From Natrinema sp. SYSU A 869 (GTDB lineage: Archaea; Halobacteriota; Halobacteria; Halobacteriales; Natrialbaceae): a DNA stretch of 64,000 bases. Of this stretch, positions 27,657 through 36,259 are shown one piece after another. How positions within the stretch are numbered: position 1 is the stretch's first letter; each line of letters opens with the position of its first letter. A model generated the notes under the pieces. That model searched no databases. It worked only from the letters and a program-made list of their open reading frames with translations, and was not told the origin of the DNA. The stretch lies in the NCBI RefSeq assembly GCF_019879105.1, contig NZ_CP082248.1:372001-436000 (forward strand). Reading direction: 5' to 3'. The translations under genes were made by a program, and so were the position numbers.

Positions 27657-27951
27657 TCCGGTTAGAACGCGACTTCTATTGGCTTTTCGAGGGGAGTGGT
27701 TTAGCATACTTCACAAACAACCGTGCAACACGGGACATCTCGAGTAAGCAACGAGACTATGTAGTGCTCAAGTGGATACAAGTGTCGTCTACTGGCATCA
27801 CGTCTATCCTGCTCGGTTGAAGTCCTTAGAAGATGATAGGATTCCACCCTCCGCGGTAAGGACAGGTGAACGATGTAACGCGGTTGGCCCCGATCTACCA
27901 TATCTCAATCAGAAACTGGTTGCTAAATAGAGATGATATATCTTGCACGGC
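27657..27951. other. Spacer between two insertion sequences
   Basis: About 295 bp with no recognisable gene or repeat. The composition is mixed, and short open frames here show no family features. Confidence 0.4.
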
Positions 27952-28692
27952 GGCACTGTCTAGCCAAAGAGCGGACAGTTCTTAGAGACGGATGCCATGG
28001 CCGCTCAAGAACTGTTCACCGTCTCTCTGGAGCCGAATCCGCTTGCGTGTTGGGACGACGAGAGCACCGCGAGCGCTCTGAGGGCGCTCGCGGTGCGGCT
28101 TCACTCGACGGGAATTTCGCTTCGTGAAACAGCCGTCGCGCTGGAGCAGTTCGGCGTGATCCGGTCACATCAGGCGGTGTGGCAGTGGGTTCACCGCACT
28201 GCGGAAACCGTCCCAGACCCGCCGACGGCAGAGCCGTCGCGGGTCGCGGTCGATGAAACCGCAGTGAAAATCGGCACCGAGCAGCACTGGCTGTACGCCG
28301 CAATCGACGTCGAGACGAAGCTACTGCTCGGTGCGGTCGTCTTAGAACGGCGAGGAACGGACCCAGCCGCCGAGTTTCTCGGCCAGCTGGCCGAGAAACA
28401 CGACTTCTCGGAGACGACGTTTCTCGTGGACGGGATGGGCTATTTGACCGCGCTCGCGCGGTGCGATCTACGCGGTCACCTCGACTACGTCGACCGGAAC
28501 TTGATCGAAAAGTGGTTCCAGACGCTTGCGATGCGGATCGACCGATTTCACCAGACGTGGATGGGCGGCAGAGCCAGCGCGCAGCGCTGGCTCGCCGCCT
28601 TCGTCTACTACTATAATTTCCAGCGACCAAACCAGGCGCTCAACAACCGCACGCCTGTTGAGGAGGTGCAGAATCGTTGACTAGACAGTGCC
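27952..28692 (+). mobile_element. Complete IS6-like insertion sequence
   Basis: 741 bp bounded by perfect 12-bp inverted repeats GGCACTGTCTAG (27952-27963) and CTAGACAGTGCC (28681-28692). No matching 8-bp target duplication is visible (TGCACGGC on the left, CCCGCAGA on the right), so flanks may have recombined. The only one of the four copies of this type with an intact transposase. Confidence 0.8.
27997..28680 (+). CDS. IS6-like DDE transposase, intact
   Basis: 227 aa. A helix-turn-helix region (about 35-68: LHSTGISLRETAVALEQFGV, then IRSHQAVWQWVHR) is followed by the catalytic core, with D86 in VAVDETAVKI, D145 in TFLVDGMGYLTAL and E171 in DRNLIEKWFQTLAMRIDRFH. The C-terminus NFQRPNQALNNRTPVEEVQN is typical. 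Its stop codon overlaps the right terminal repeat. It could act on the related ends at 59570-60420, 21110-21902 and 26486, which share the same terminal sequence. Confidence 0.88.
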   Translation: MAAQELFTVSLEPNPLACWDDESTASALRALAVRLHSTGISLRETAVALEQFGVIRSHQAVWQWVHRTAETVPDPPTAEPSRVAVDETAVKIGTEQHWLYAAIDVETKLLLGAVVLERRGTDPAAEFLGQLAEKHDFSETTFLVDGMGYLTALARCDLRGHLDYVDRNLIEKWFQTLAMRIDRFHQTWMGGRASAQRWLAAFVYYYNFQRPNQALNNRTPVEEVQNR

Positions 28693-28852
28693 CCCGCAGA
28701 TAAAATCCAAGCCATCAGTAACGTTCAGATGCACTATATCAGTGTCGACTTCCAGTTCCGGAACGCCGACGCAGGCGTCCACTCGGTTCGAAGTGGCGCG
28801 GTCCCCTAATTGCTCCACGAACGAAAACGAAGTCCTCTTGCATTCGGCTGGG

Positions 28853-29736
28853 TTGGACAGTGTTGTAAACATCGGGATCGCGTTCGCCGGTCTAGCTGCG
28901 TTGCTTTGCGGAACGTCTTTATTCGTAATGAAGCGATGGTTCGCCGACTATTCGTCGCCGGTTTTCTTATCGATCACGTACGCACTCTCGGTAGTCCTCT
29001 ATCTCCCAGTGGTTGTCGCCAGCGACACGCTCTTTCTTCCCGTGTCGAATCGAGCCGAGGTCCTTAGGTCGATTTTCGTAGTAACGGCGTTGACGACACT
29101 CGCGATGGTGCTCCTGTTCCGTGCGATTCGGATCGGCGAAGTCTCGTACGTCTTGTCGATTAGCAAAATAATACCTGTGTTCGTCCTGCCCCTAGAAGTA
29201 GGGCTGCTGAGACAACAACTCTCCGTACTCCAGATTGGGGGCGTAGTCGTCGCAACGGTTGCGATCTACGTCGCCAATTGGTAGGGAACGACGCTCTTTG
29301 CCCCACTCAAACGGGCCGCTCGGTCACGGCCGGCCCAACTAGCGCTGCTGTCAGCTGCGATGTTCGCGGTCGTCGACGTGGGCAAACGCGTGCTGATTAG
29401 GAGCTGGCCATCGCACCGACGACGTACGTTCCGCTGATGTTTCTCGGCGTCGCCGCGTTGATGGGACCGCTGGCGACCCGATCTCACTGGCCGGAGGACT
29501 GGGCGCGTGATCTGCCCGTCTTCCTCGTCACGGCACTCGTCATCGCGTCCGGGAACCACGTCGTCTTGCTCGCCTTCCAGCGGCTACCGGCGAGTATCGT
29601 CTCTCCCATTGTCAACAGGCAAGCGATCGTCGCCGTAATTCTGGGAGCGATTTTCCTTGAGGAATCTCACCTCCGAGCCCGTCTCGCTGCGACCGCCCTG
29701 GCAATCATCGGTATCACGATAATTTCCCTCGGGTGA
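28853..29736 (+). pseudogene. EamA/DMT-family permease broken by a stop and a frameshift
   Basis: About 294 codons of a ten-span EamA transporter. Segment 1 (to 29284) has VNIGIAFAGLAALLCGTSLF, KRWFADYSSPVFLSITYALS and RAIRIGEVSYVLSISKIIPV. A TAG at 29282-29284 interrupts AIYVANW and the same frame continues GTTLFAPLKRAARSRPAQLA. A one-base loss near 29400 then moves the frame to LAIAPTTYVPLMFLGVAALM, FQRLPASIVSPIVNRQAIVA and ILGAIFLEESHLRARLAATA. The natural start is unclear (TTG at 28853 is the best guess); the IS6-like element lies just 5' and may have removed it. The intact permease at 45672-46601 belongs to the same superfamily. Confidence 0.78.
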
Positions 29737-29844
29737 GCGTGGAGCGATACCTGAGAGCAGTCGCTTCCGAGAGCGAGTCCCGCCGGCAGGACAAGGCGAC
29801 CGAACCCGCTCACGAAAGGGAGTCGCGATGCTGATCGTCCATTG

Positions 29845-29861
29845 GTTTGCGTCTTCCAAAC
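29845..29861. promoter_or_regulatory. GTTTG-N7-CAAAC operator, site 1
   Basis: GTTTGCGTCTTCCAAAC, an exact match to the 17-bp palindrome found at seven non-coding places in the window; here about 480 bp before the aldo/keto reductase. Confidence 0.6.
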
Positions 29862-30025
29862 GGAAAGGCAGTGTCAGAGACGACGATCATTCGTCTCCGG
29901 GGCAAACACTGCACTACATTACACGCATATATCTGTAAAATACTGTGAGAGGTATTGGTCTGTTTCGTTCAGCAGCAACTATTCCACGGTCGATCGACAG
30001 TCAGTGTTACTTACTTCACCCGGTT

Positions 30026-30042
30026 GTTTGGAGTGATCAAAC
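30026..30042. promoter_or_regulatory. GTTTG-N7-CAAAC operator, site 2
   Basis: GTTTGGAGTGATCAAAC, an exact match, about 300 bp before the aldo/keto reductase start in a 600-bp region without genes. The next near-match lies about 115 bp downstream. Confidence 0.65.
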
Positions 30043-30156
30043 ATGGGCTTTGAACGGCCCAATCGGGCGACTGGGCTCACAGCGCTATTGCGTCTCAGAC
30101 GGGTGCAAGTGGGAGATCGGATTCGTTCAAGGAACTCGAGACGAGTCACAGGCATC

Positions 30157-30173
30157 GTTTCCGCCTTGCAAAC
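30157..30173. promoter_or_regulatory. Near-match to the GTTTG-N7-CAAAC operator
   Basis: GTTTCCGCCTTGCAAAC, one mismatch in the left arm. Third site in the region upstream of the aldo/keto reductase. Confidence 0.4.
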
Positions 30174-30306
30174 ACCACTTTCCCCGCTTCAGGGCGGTGT
30201 GACGACCGGTCGGTAGTTTAGCAGGAGCGAGTATCGACGCCGGGTCCCAGTACTGGGAGTCCAAAAACGGTCGACGATTGATTCAGGACGTTATTTGATA
30301 CGGGAA

Positions 30307-30313
30307 GGTATAA
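30307..30313 (+). promoter_or_regulatory. TATA-like element of the aldo/keto reductase gene
   Basis: GGTATAA ends 25 nt before the ATG at 30339, at the distance seen at other starts in this window. Confidence 0.4.
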
Positions 30314-30338
30314 GGCTCCCTCGGCAGTCATTTCGGGT

Positions 30339-31148
30339 ATGCTCGATCAAGACGCATACAGGCTCGGATTCGGAACGTACAGTCTCACCGACGAGGACGG
30401 GATCGACGCCCTCGTGACGGCGATTGAGTCGGGGTACCGCCACCTCGATACCGCCCGTCTGTACGGCAACGAAGAAGAGGTCGGCGAGGCCATCGCTCGT
30501 GCCGATGTCGATCGCGATGACCTGTTCGTCGCCACGAAGATCGCCCATTTCGAGGAGCCGGAGAAGACGCCAGAGTATGTTCGAAACGGCGTCGAGGAGA
30601 GCCTCTCTCGGCTCGGGATCGAGACGATCGATCTGCTATACCACCACTGGCCCCGCGGCCAGGACGACATCGAGACCGTGCTCCCCGTCTTCAACGACCT
30701 CGTCGATGCGGGACAGGTCGAGCGCGTCGGCGTAAGCAACTATACGCCCACCGATCTGGAGCTCGCCGACGATCTCCTCGAGCAATCGCCGTATGCGGTC
30801 CAGGCCGAGATGCACCCGTTCCTGCCACAGGACGACCTCCGCGCGGCCGTTCGAGATCGCGACGCGTACTTCATCGCCTACTCCCCGATTGCGCAGGGCG
30901 AAGTGTTCGATACCCCTGAAATCTCGGCCGTCGCAGACAAACACGACGTGAACGAGGCCGTGGTCAGTCTGGCCTGGCTCCTGTCGAAAGACGGCGTCGT
31001 TCCGATTCCTCGATCGAAGTCGTCCGAACACATCCGGAGCAATCACGGAGCGCTCAGACTCGAGCTGGACGACGAGGATATCGAACGGATCGACGCCATC
31101 GATCGACGGCTCCGCTGTGAGGATCCCGATTGGATGGAGTGGGAGTGA
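30339..31148 (+). CDS. Aldo/keto reductase
   Basis: 269 aa, (beta/alpha)8 AKR. The catalytic tetrad is visible: Asp in YRHLDTARLYGNEEEVGEAI together with the Tyr of that motif, Lys in FVATKI, and His in LLYHHWP. Also GVSNYTPTDLELA and the NADP-binding tail VPIPRSKSSEHIRSN. It reduces or oxidises an aldehyde, ketone or sugar with NAD(P). Several copies of the GTTTG-N7-CAAAC palindrome lie upstream, which links it to the sugar/cyclitol cluster. In that setting it could act on an inosose, a uronate or an aldose (inference). Confidence 0.92.
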   Translation: MLDQDAYRLGFGTYSLTDEDGIDALVTAIESGYRHLDTARLYGNEEEVGEAIARADVDRDDLFVATKIAHFEEPEKTPEYVRNGVEESLSRLGIETIDLLYHHWPRGQDDIETVLPVFNDLVDAGQVERVGVSNYTPTDLELADDLLEQSPYAVQAEMHPFLPQDDLRAAVRDRDAYFIAYSPIAQGEVFDTPEISAVADKHDVNEAVVSLAWLLSKDGVVPIPRSKSSEHIRSNHGALRLELDDEDIERIDAIDRRLRCEDPDWMEWE

Positions 31149-31411
31149 TCGAGCCCCGACAGTATCGCCATAAGACGATAGATTCTTTCGGTTGGTTTCG
31201 TTTGCCGGGCGACTCGGTCAGGTTCGTCCGTCCGGCTCGTCGCGATTGCAGTCGATGATAGCGTGGCCTCTCCGACGGCTTCGAAAAACCGATTCGGGAA
31301 GAGGCGGCTACCGAGTCTCTTTCGCGAGCGTGACCGGCTCGCTGTCTCGAGGCGTCGTGACAGCGGTCTCGACGGGTGTACCGCGGTTCGGCCGGACAGG
31401 GCAGTTCACGA

Positions 31412-32500
31412 CTATCGGCTGACGCTACTCGCCTCGCCCTCCTTGTCGTACGTTCGGATGAGATCGGCGATGAGTTCGACGTCTCGCTTCGACTCTTCCG
31501 GCGGTGTCCGGGGCTCGGCTTCCCCCTCCATACACTCGAGGAAGTGTCGGAGCTCGCGTTTGAACGGCTCGTCCGACGACGGGGTGTACTGCGTCTCCGT
31601 CGTCTCGTCCATGCCGAGTTTGGTGCGGACGTCCGACGGGGTGTTCTTGATGAATGCGTTCGAGAACTCGATCGACGCCGATCCCTCGGGGGCGTCGGCG
31701 TGAATGCGCTCGTCGTACCACTTCCGATCGGTCGCGCCGGACTCGAGGATACACCGGCGGTCTCCCTCGTACCGGAGTTGGGCGGTGACGTACTTCCAGC
31801 CCTTGAACACGTCGACGTGGTCGATCCGTTCGACCGATCCGAACGCGGACCGGAGCGCGTTGATGTCGTGGCAGATGCTCTCGAGGTGATACTCGTAGGC
31901 TTTCGTGAGCATCTCGTCGTCGGTTCCGACGGCTGCCTCGACCTGCTGGCGGCGTTTCGAGTTGCTCTCTTCGATGAACGCATCGTCGAGGTCTGCGTAG
32001 ACGATGTCGTAGTTCTCCTCGATGACCGCTCCGACGTCCGGCGGAATGACGGTGCTCGTGACGAGATCGATCTCCGATAGCTCGTTCACTTCGGCCCGGA
32101 ACTTCTGGAAGCCGGGATCGAAGCGCTTCATATAGCCGACCATGCAGACCGCATCCGTCTCCGCGGCCGCATCGATCACCTGCTGGGCGTCGTCGGGCGT
32201 CACGGCGACCGGTTTCTCGACGAACGTGTGCAGATCCGCCTCGAGGGCGGCGACGGCAACCTCCGCGTGGGTGTGCATCGGCGTCGTAATGACTACGCCG
32301 TCGAGCGTGTCGGCCTGATCTTCGATCAGCGCCGTACTTTCCGTGTACCGATGAGAGACGTTGTATCGATCGCCGAACGTCTCGACCACGTTCTCGCCGG
32401 GGTCCGCGATTGCGTGGATATCCGCCTTCGGCAGTTCCGCGAGGTACGGAACGTGCATAATCTGTGCGATAGCGCCGACACCGATGACTCCGATCTTCAT
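31412..32500 (-). CDS. Gfo/Idh/MocA-family dehydrogenase (IolG-like)
   Basis: 362 aa. N-terminal Rossmann domain with IGVIGVGAIAQIMHVPYL (3-20) and the conserved FVEKPVAVTPDDA (Lys of the EKP motif). The C-terminal alpha/beta domain contains ICHDINALRSAFG (His-Asp of the active site). The family includes myo-inositol 2-dehydrogenase, glucose-fructose oxidoreductase and the haloarchaeal xylose dehydrogenase. A clear paralogue lies at 53490-54557 (shared IAQIMH, DRYNV, TTPM.TH, EKP.AVTP, CHDINALR). Divergent from the frameshifted zinc dehydrogenase at 32733. A cyclitol or aldose oxidation role is likely; the exact substrate is open. Confidence 0.9.
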   Translation of the reverse strand: MKIGVIGVGAIAQIMHVPYLAELPKADIHAIADPGENVVETFGDRYNVSHRYTESTALIEDQADTLDGVVITTPMHTHAEVAVAALEADLHTFVEKPVAVTPDDAQQVIDAAAETDAVCMVGYMKRFDPGFQKFRAEVNELSEIDLVTSTVIPPDVGAVIEENYDIVYADLDDAFIEESNSKRRQQVEAAVGTDDEMLTKAYEYHLESICHDINALRSAFGSVERIDHVDVFKGWKYVTAQLRYEGDRRCILESGATDRKWYDERIHADAPEGSASIEFSNAFIKNTPSDVRTKLGMDETTETQYTPSSDEPFKRELRHFLECMEGEAEPRTPPEESKRDVELIADLIRTYDKEGEASSVSR

Positions 32501-32691
32501 CTCAGCAATGAGTTAGTCAGCATCCCACAAATAGCTTACCAACGCATATGATATGGTATCTATCGAGGTAGAGAACCAGACGAGAGACCCGCACGTCCAC
32601 GCAAAAACCATCGACCACCTTCGGACGATCACTGACCGCTGAGACAACAGCTATCACCCGTTGAGTTGAGTCCACGGGGACGTTTCCCATA

Positions 32692-32700
32692 CTTTTATAA
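32692..32700 (+). promoter_or_regulatory. TATA box of the frameshifted zinc dehydrogenase
   Basis: CTTTTATAA ends 32 nt before the ATG at 32733, so the promoter of this copy still looks functional. Confidence 0.5.
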
Positions 32701-32732
32701 CCGCCTCTGACGATGTCTGGGATAGATAGACA

Positions 32733-33886
32733 ATGAAAGCGTTAATGCTTGATGCGGAGTGGAATCCGCGCTCCGAGTACGACCTTACGGATAGCGAGCG
32801 GGAAACACGTAAAGCACACAATAGTGCACAGGTCTGGCAACATCCCGAGATGAACGTCGAAGACAGACCCCGGCCGGAACCTGGAGACGACGAGGTGCTT
32901 ATCGAGGTCGCCTATGCAGGTATCTGTGGCAGTGACTGCTCTATGGTTCAGACCGACGAAGAAGGGTACATGCACTATTCGGCGTACACACAATTCCCAA
33001 ACGTAACCGGCCACGAGTTCTCGGGCCGGATCGTCGAGACCGGTGATGACGCAACCCTCTTCGAACCGGGCGAGCGAGTGACCTCAGAGGTTGTCGACTA
33101 CTGTGGCCGATGTCAGCAGTGTCGGCGTGGCTTCCACGGCCACTGTGAGAACTTCGAACAGGTCGGCTTCACTATGAGCGGCGCGTTCGCAGAGTACGTC
33201 ACCGTCCCAGAGAAAATCGTCTGGAGCGTTGAGTCACTCGCGAACGCCTACGAGGACGAAGATGAACTGCTGCGAGCAGCAGCCACTATTGAACCCAGCA
33301 CCATCACCTACCACGGTATTTCGTCCGCTCTGAGGGCGTCTTACCCGGCGATCACCACGTCTACCATGGGACAGGGCCGATCGGTCTCACCGGCATGAAT
33401 CTCTCACGAGCGGCGGGTGCAGGCAAGGTTATCGGGTTCGATCCGTCGCCTGAACGACGGTCGATCGCGGCCGACCTCGGATTCGACCACGTATACGACC
33501 CAACGGAGCGAGATCCCGTCGAGGTCATCGACAAAGTCACCGATGGTCGTGGTGCAGATGTCCACCTCGAAACTGCAGGTGCTGTTAATGAAACCTATCC
33601 AGTTATTCAGGAGACGCTGGCCGAGGAGGCTAACGTCGTCCACGTCAGCAATGCCAGCCGTGCGCCCAATCTCGCGACCAGGAAGTATCAGGGCAGCAGT
33701 GCACAACTCTACGGCACGGAGGGACACACCGGACAACAGATTTACCCTCGAGTCATCCGTCTAATGAGCGCCGGACGACTCGACAATACGTCAATTATCA
33801 CGTCGACGTATTCGCTATCGAATGCTGACAAGGCCCTCGAACAGGCAGCAAAACGGGTCGACGGGAAGGTACTCATAGAGATATAA
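32733..33886 (+). pseudogene. Zinc-dependent dehydrogenase (scyllo-inosose dehydrogenase-like), single frameshift
   Basis: Full-length paralogue of the intact gene at 34988-36142: the same GICGSD..M..TDE.GY.HYSAY start, CGRCQQCRRGFHGHCENFEQ structural zinc lobe, AAATIEPSTITYHG, and C-terminus GSEGHTGQQ-like YGTEGHTGQQIYPRVIRLMS ending KRVDGKVLIEI. Frame one stops at 33398; the correct continuation (FVRSEGVLPGDHHVYHGTGP) needs one extra base at TATTTCG (about 33321), where the paralogue reads LFARAEGILPGDYHVYHG. With that base restored the gene is exactly 384 codons, the length of its paralogue. Either a fresh mutation or an assembly error in a T run. Confidence 0.88.
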
Positions 33887-34012
33887 TAAGAACAGGTCCT
33901 CGATAAGAGTCTCTAACGTAACGATTCGATTCTAGCCGTACTTGTTCTACCTGAAGGTCCTCCGGTCACTGTTAGTGACGGTAGGTCGCTCCGCGCGGCT
34001 ATCCACTCGACC

Positions 34013-34816
34013 TTACGCGTCGATCGCGTCGTTCCAGTGGTCGACGTTCCGCTTCGCGTGGACGAGCCTGTCGTTGCGTTCGTTCTCGATCTCGATCGTG
34101 ATCTGGCCGTCGTAGCCGATCTCGTCGAGCGCCTCGTTGACGGCTTCGAAGTCGATGACGCCCGCGCCGAGGTCGACAAACGACGTGAGGAACACGAAGA
34201 GGCTATCGTACTGGACGTTCCCCGCGGAGAGGGTATCGACGTGACTCTGGAAGTCCACGGTCGGATCGATATCCTTGAGGTGGACGTACGCGATATCGTC
34301 TGCGAACCGATGGATGCCGTCGATGACATCGCCGTAGGGCTGGTAGTGTGCCGTGTCGTACAACAGCTCGAGGTTGTCGGGCGCTCGCTTGAGCCACTCC
34401 TCGATCTCCTCGGGGCTCTCGATGTGAGATGCCCCGTGATGGTGAATTACGGGCGTGACGCCAGCCTCGTCGGCGGCCGTACAGATGCGGTCGAGCCACG
34501 CGTCGAACGTCTCGTCGGTCTCCTGGCCTCGCGGTGGCGGCAGGATCCCGAGGAAACGAGCGTCGAGTTCGGCCGCGATCGCGGCCCCGTCAACCGCCGC
34601 CTCGACGTCTTCCTCGTTGTTGAGCCACCCGGCCATGACACAGTAGATGTCGAGACCGTTTTCTTCGAGGGATTCCTGCAGGGAATCGACGCCGATGTAG
34701 TCGACTTTGCCGAGACCGATCTCGACGCCGTCGTATCGACAGGCGGCGAAGTCACCGAGGCCCTCGGACAGTACCTCCGCTGGGTCGTACATGATGGTCG
34801 TATATCCTACGCCCAT
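34013..34816 (-). CDS. Xylose-isomerase-like TIM barrel protein (IolE-like)
   Basis: 267 aa. Sugar phosphate isomerase/epimerase (AP endonuclease 2) fold. Starts MGVGYTTIMYDPAEVLSEGL. The pattern VIHHHGASHIESPEEIEEWL, LELLYDTAHYQPYG, IAYVHLKDIDP and VIDFEAVNEALDEIGYDGQI resembles bacterial inosose dehydratase IolE, which has an HHH motif, LLYDTGH and VHFKD in the same order. IolE removes water from scyllo-inosose. Its paralogue at 44711-45526 shares the start and all these motifs. Sits 171 bp after the intact zinc dehydrogenase on the same strand. Epimerase activity on keto-sugars is the alternative. Confidence 0.85.
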   Translation of the reverse strand: MGVGYTTIMYDPAEVLSEGLGDFAACRYDGVEIGLGKVDYIGVDSLQESLEENGLDIYCVMAGWLNNEEDVEAAVDGAAIAAELDARFLGILPPPRGQETDETFDAWLDRICTAADEAGVTPVIHHHGASHIESPEEIEEWLKRAPDNLELLYDTAHYQPYGDVIDGIHRFADDIAYVHLKDIDPTVDFQSHVDTLSAGNVQYDSLFVFLTSFVDLGAGVIDFEAVNEALDEIGYDGQITIEIENERNDRLVHAKRNVDHWNDAIDA

Positions 34817-34987
34817 ACACGATTCACTACCGGGCTGGATAATAAATGGTGGGGTTTGGTGACGAATGCCGATTCGCGTTATCGCCGGTGTGGCACCGAC
34901 AGACGGTTACATCGATCGAATCGGCCCGACGATCTGTCATCGGAAACGGGGTCGTCGATCAACCGGCCGACAGCGGCCGTACGGTGT

Positions 34988-36142
34988 CTACATCTCGATG
35001 AGGACCTTCCCGTCGACGCGCTCGGACGCCTGCCGGATCGCGTCGTCGGCGTTCGAGAGGTCGAACGTGGACGTGATTATCGGTCGGTTGTCGAGCTGTC
35101 TGGCGGCCATCAGTCTAATCACTCGCGGGTAGACTTGCTGGCCGGTGTGTCCTTCCGATCCGTAGAGCTGGGCACTGTTGCCCTGATACTTCCGCAGCGC
35201 GATCCCGGGATCGGAGCCAGCGTTGCTGATGTGGACCACGTTTGCGGTTTCCGCGAGCGTGTCCTCGATAGCGGGGTAGGTCTGTGCGACTGCACCGGCG
35301 GTCTCGACGTGGACGTCGACACCCTCACCGTCCGTGATCGACGCGATCGTCTCGACCGGATCGTCTTCGATCGGGTTGTAGACGTGTTCGAACCCGAGTT
35401 CGCGAGCGATCTCGCGGCGCTCGTCCGAGGGCTCGAACGCGATCACCTCGCCCGCACCGGCGGCCTGCGAGACGCTCATCCCGGTCAGCCCGATCGGTCC
35501 CGCGCCGTGGTAGACGTGGTAGTCCCCGGGCAAGATCCCCTCGGCTCGAGCGAATAGCCCGTGGTACGTGATAGTACTCGGTTCGATCGTCGCGGCGGCT
35601 CGAAGCGCCTCGTCGTCCGTCTCGTACGTCTCCCGAAGAGCCGAGACATCCCAGCACAGTTTTTCGGGTACAGCGACATACTCCGCGAACGCACCGGGGA
35701 TGGTGAAGCCGATCTGTTCGAAGTTCTCGCAGTGGCCGTTGAACCCCTGTCGACACATGTTACAGCGCCCGCAGTAGTCGGTGACCTCTGCAGTGACGAG
35801 ATCGCCCGCCTCGAACAGTTGCGCGTCGTCGCCCGTCTCGACGATCTCGCCCGCGAACTCGTGTCCGGTCACGTTCGGAAGACGGAGGTACGCCGAATAG
35901 TGGACATAGCCGTCGTCGTCCGTCTCGAGCATCGAGACGTCGCTCCCGCAGATGCCCGCATACTGTACACGGACGAGTACTTCGTCGTCGTCCGGCGTCG
36001 GCCGTTCCCGTTCGGCCACCCGGAGTTCGGGGTTTCGCCACACTTGGGAGGCGTTCATCGCCTTCTTCGATTCGCGCTCGGCGTCCGAAACGTCGTACTC
36101 TGCCCGGGGGTCCCACTCAGCGTCCACTACAAGGGATTGCAT
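34988..36142 (-). CDS. Zinc-dependent dehydrogenase, scyllo-inosose dehydrogenase-like (IolM type)
   Basis: 384 aa medium-chain dehydrogenase. Unusual N-terminus LVVDAEWDPRAEYDVSDAER, then VWRNPELRV, GICGSDVSMLETDDDGYVHY (catalytic Cys), VTGHEFAGEIVETG (His-Glu), CGRCNMCRQGFNGHC (structural zinc, four Cys), EPSTITYHGLF and GAGPIGLTG (Rossmann), and the tail GSEGHTGQQVYPRVIRLMAA. The W-DPR-E start, the D-E/D-GY insert and the SQGHSGHGTFPRVISLM-like tail recall Thermotoga IolM, the scyllo-inosose dehydrogenase of its inositol pathway. That assignment is from memory and should be tested. Same strand as, and 118 bp from, the ThDP enzyme. Confidence 0.85.
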   Translation of the reverse strand: MQSLVVDAEWDPRAEYDVSDAERESKKAMNASQVWRNPELRVAERERPTPDDDEVLVRVQYAGICGSDVSMLETDDDGYVHYSAYLRLPNVTGHEFAGEIVETGDDAQLFEAGDLVTAEVTDYCGRCNMCRQGFNGHCENFEQIGFTIPGAFAEYVAVPEKLCWDVSALRETYETDDEALRAAATIEPSTITYHGLFARAEGILPGDYHVYHGAGPIGLTGMSVSQAAGAGEVIAFEPSDERREIARELGFEHVYNPIEDDPVETIASITDGEGVDVHVETAGAVAQTYPAIEDTLAETANVVHISNAGSDPGIALRKYQGNSAQLYGSEGHTGQQVYPRVIRLMAARQLDNRPIITSTFDLSNADDAIRQASERVDGKVLIEM

Positions 36143-36259
36143 ACCACGTCATTTACCGGCATCCGACGTAATAATATCGGAGCCGGGACGGCTCCGAGCA
36201 GCGAATACGGGACTCGATTCGATCGACCCGTGCGTCTCTATCCGACGGCGCGTTCGCGG

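Noticed and set aside
33318..33326. Programmed frameshift in the zinc dehydrogenase
   Set aside because: The paralogue is in one frame and no slippery heptamer is present; a simple one-base loss explains it.
34037..35557. 506-aa plus-strand frame
   Set aside because: Antisense of the IolE-like and zinc dehydrogenase genes; Arg/Val/Asp-rich shadow typical of GC-rich haloarchaeal DNA.
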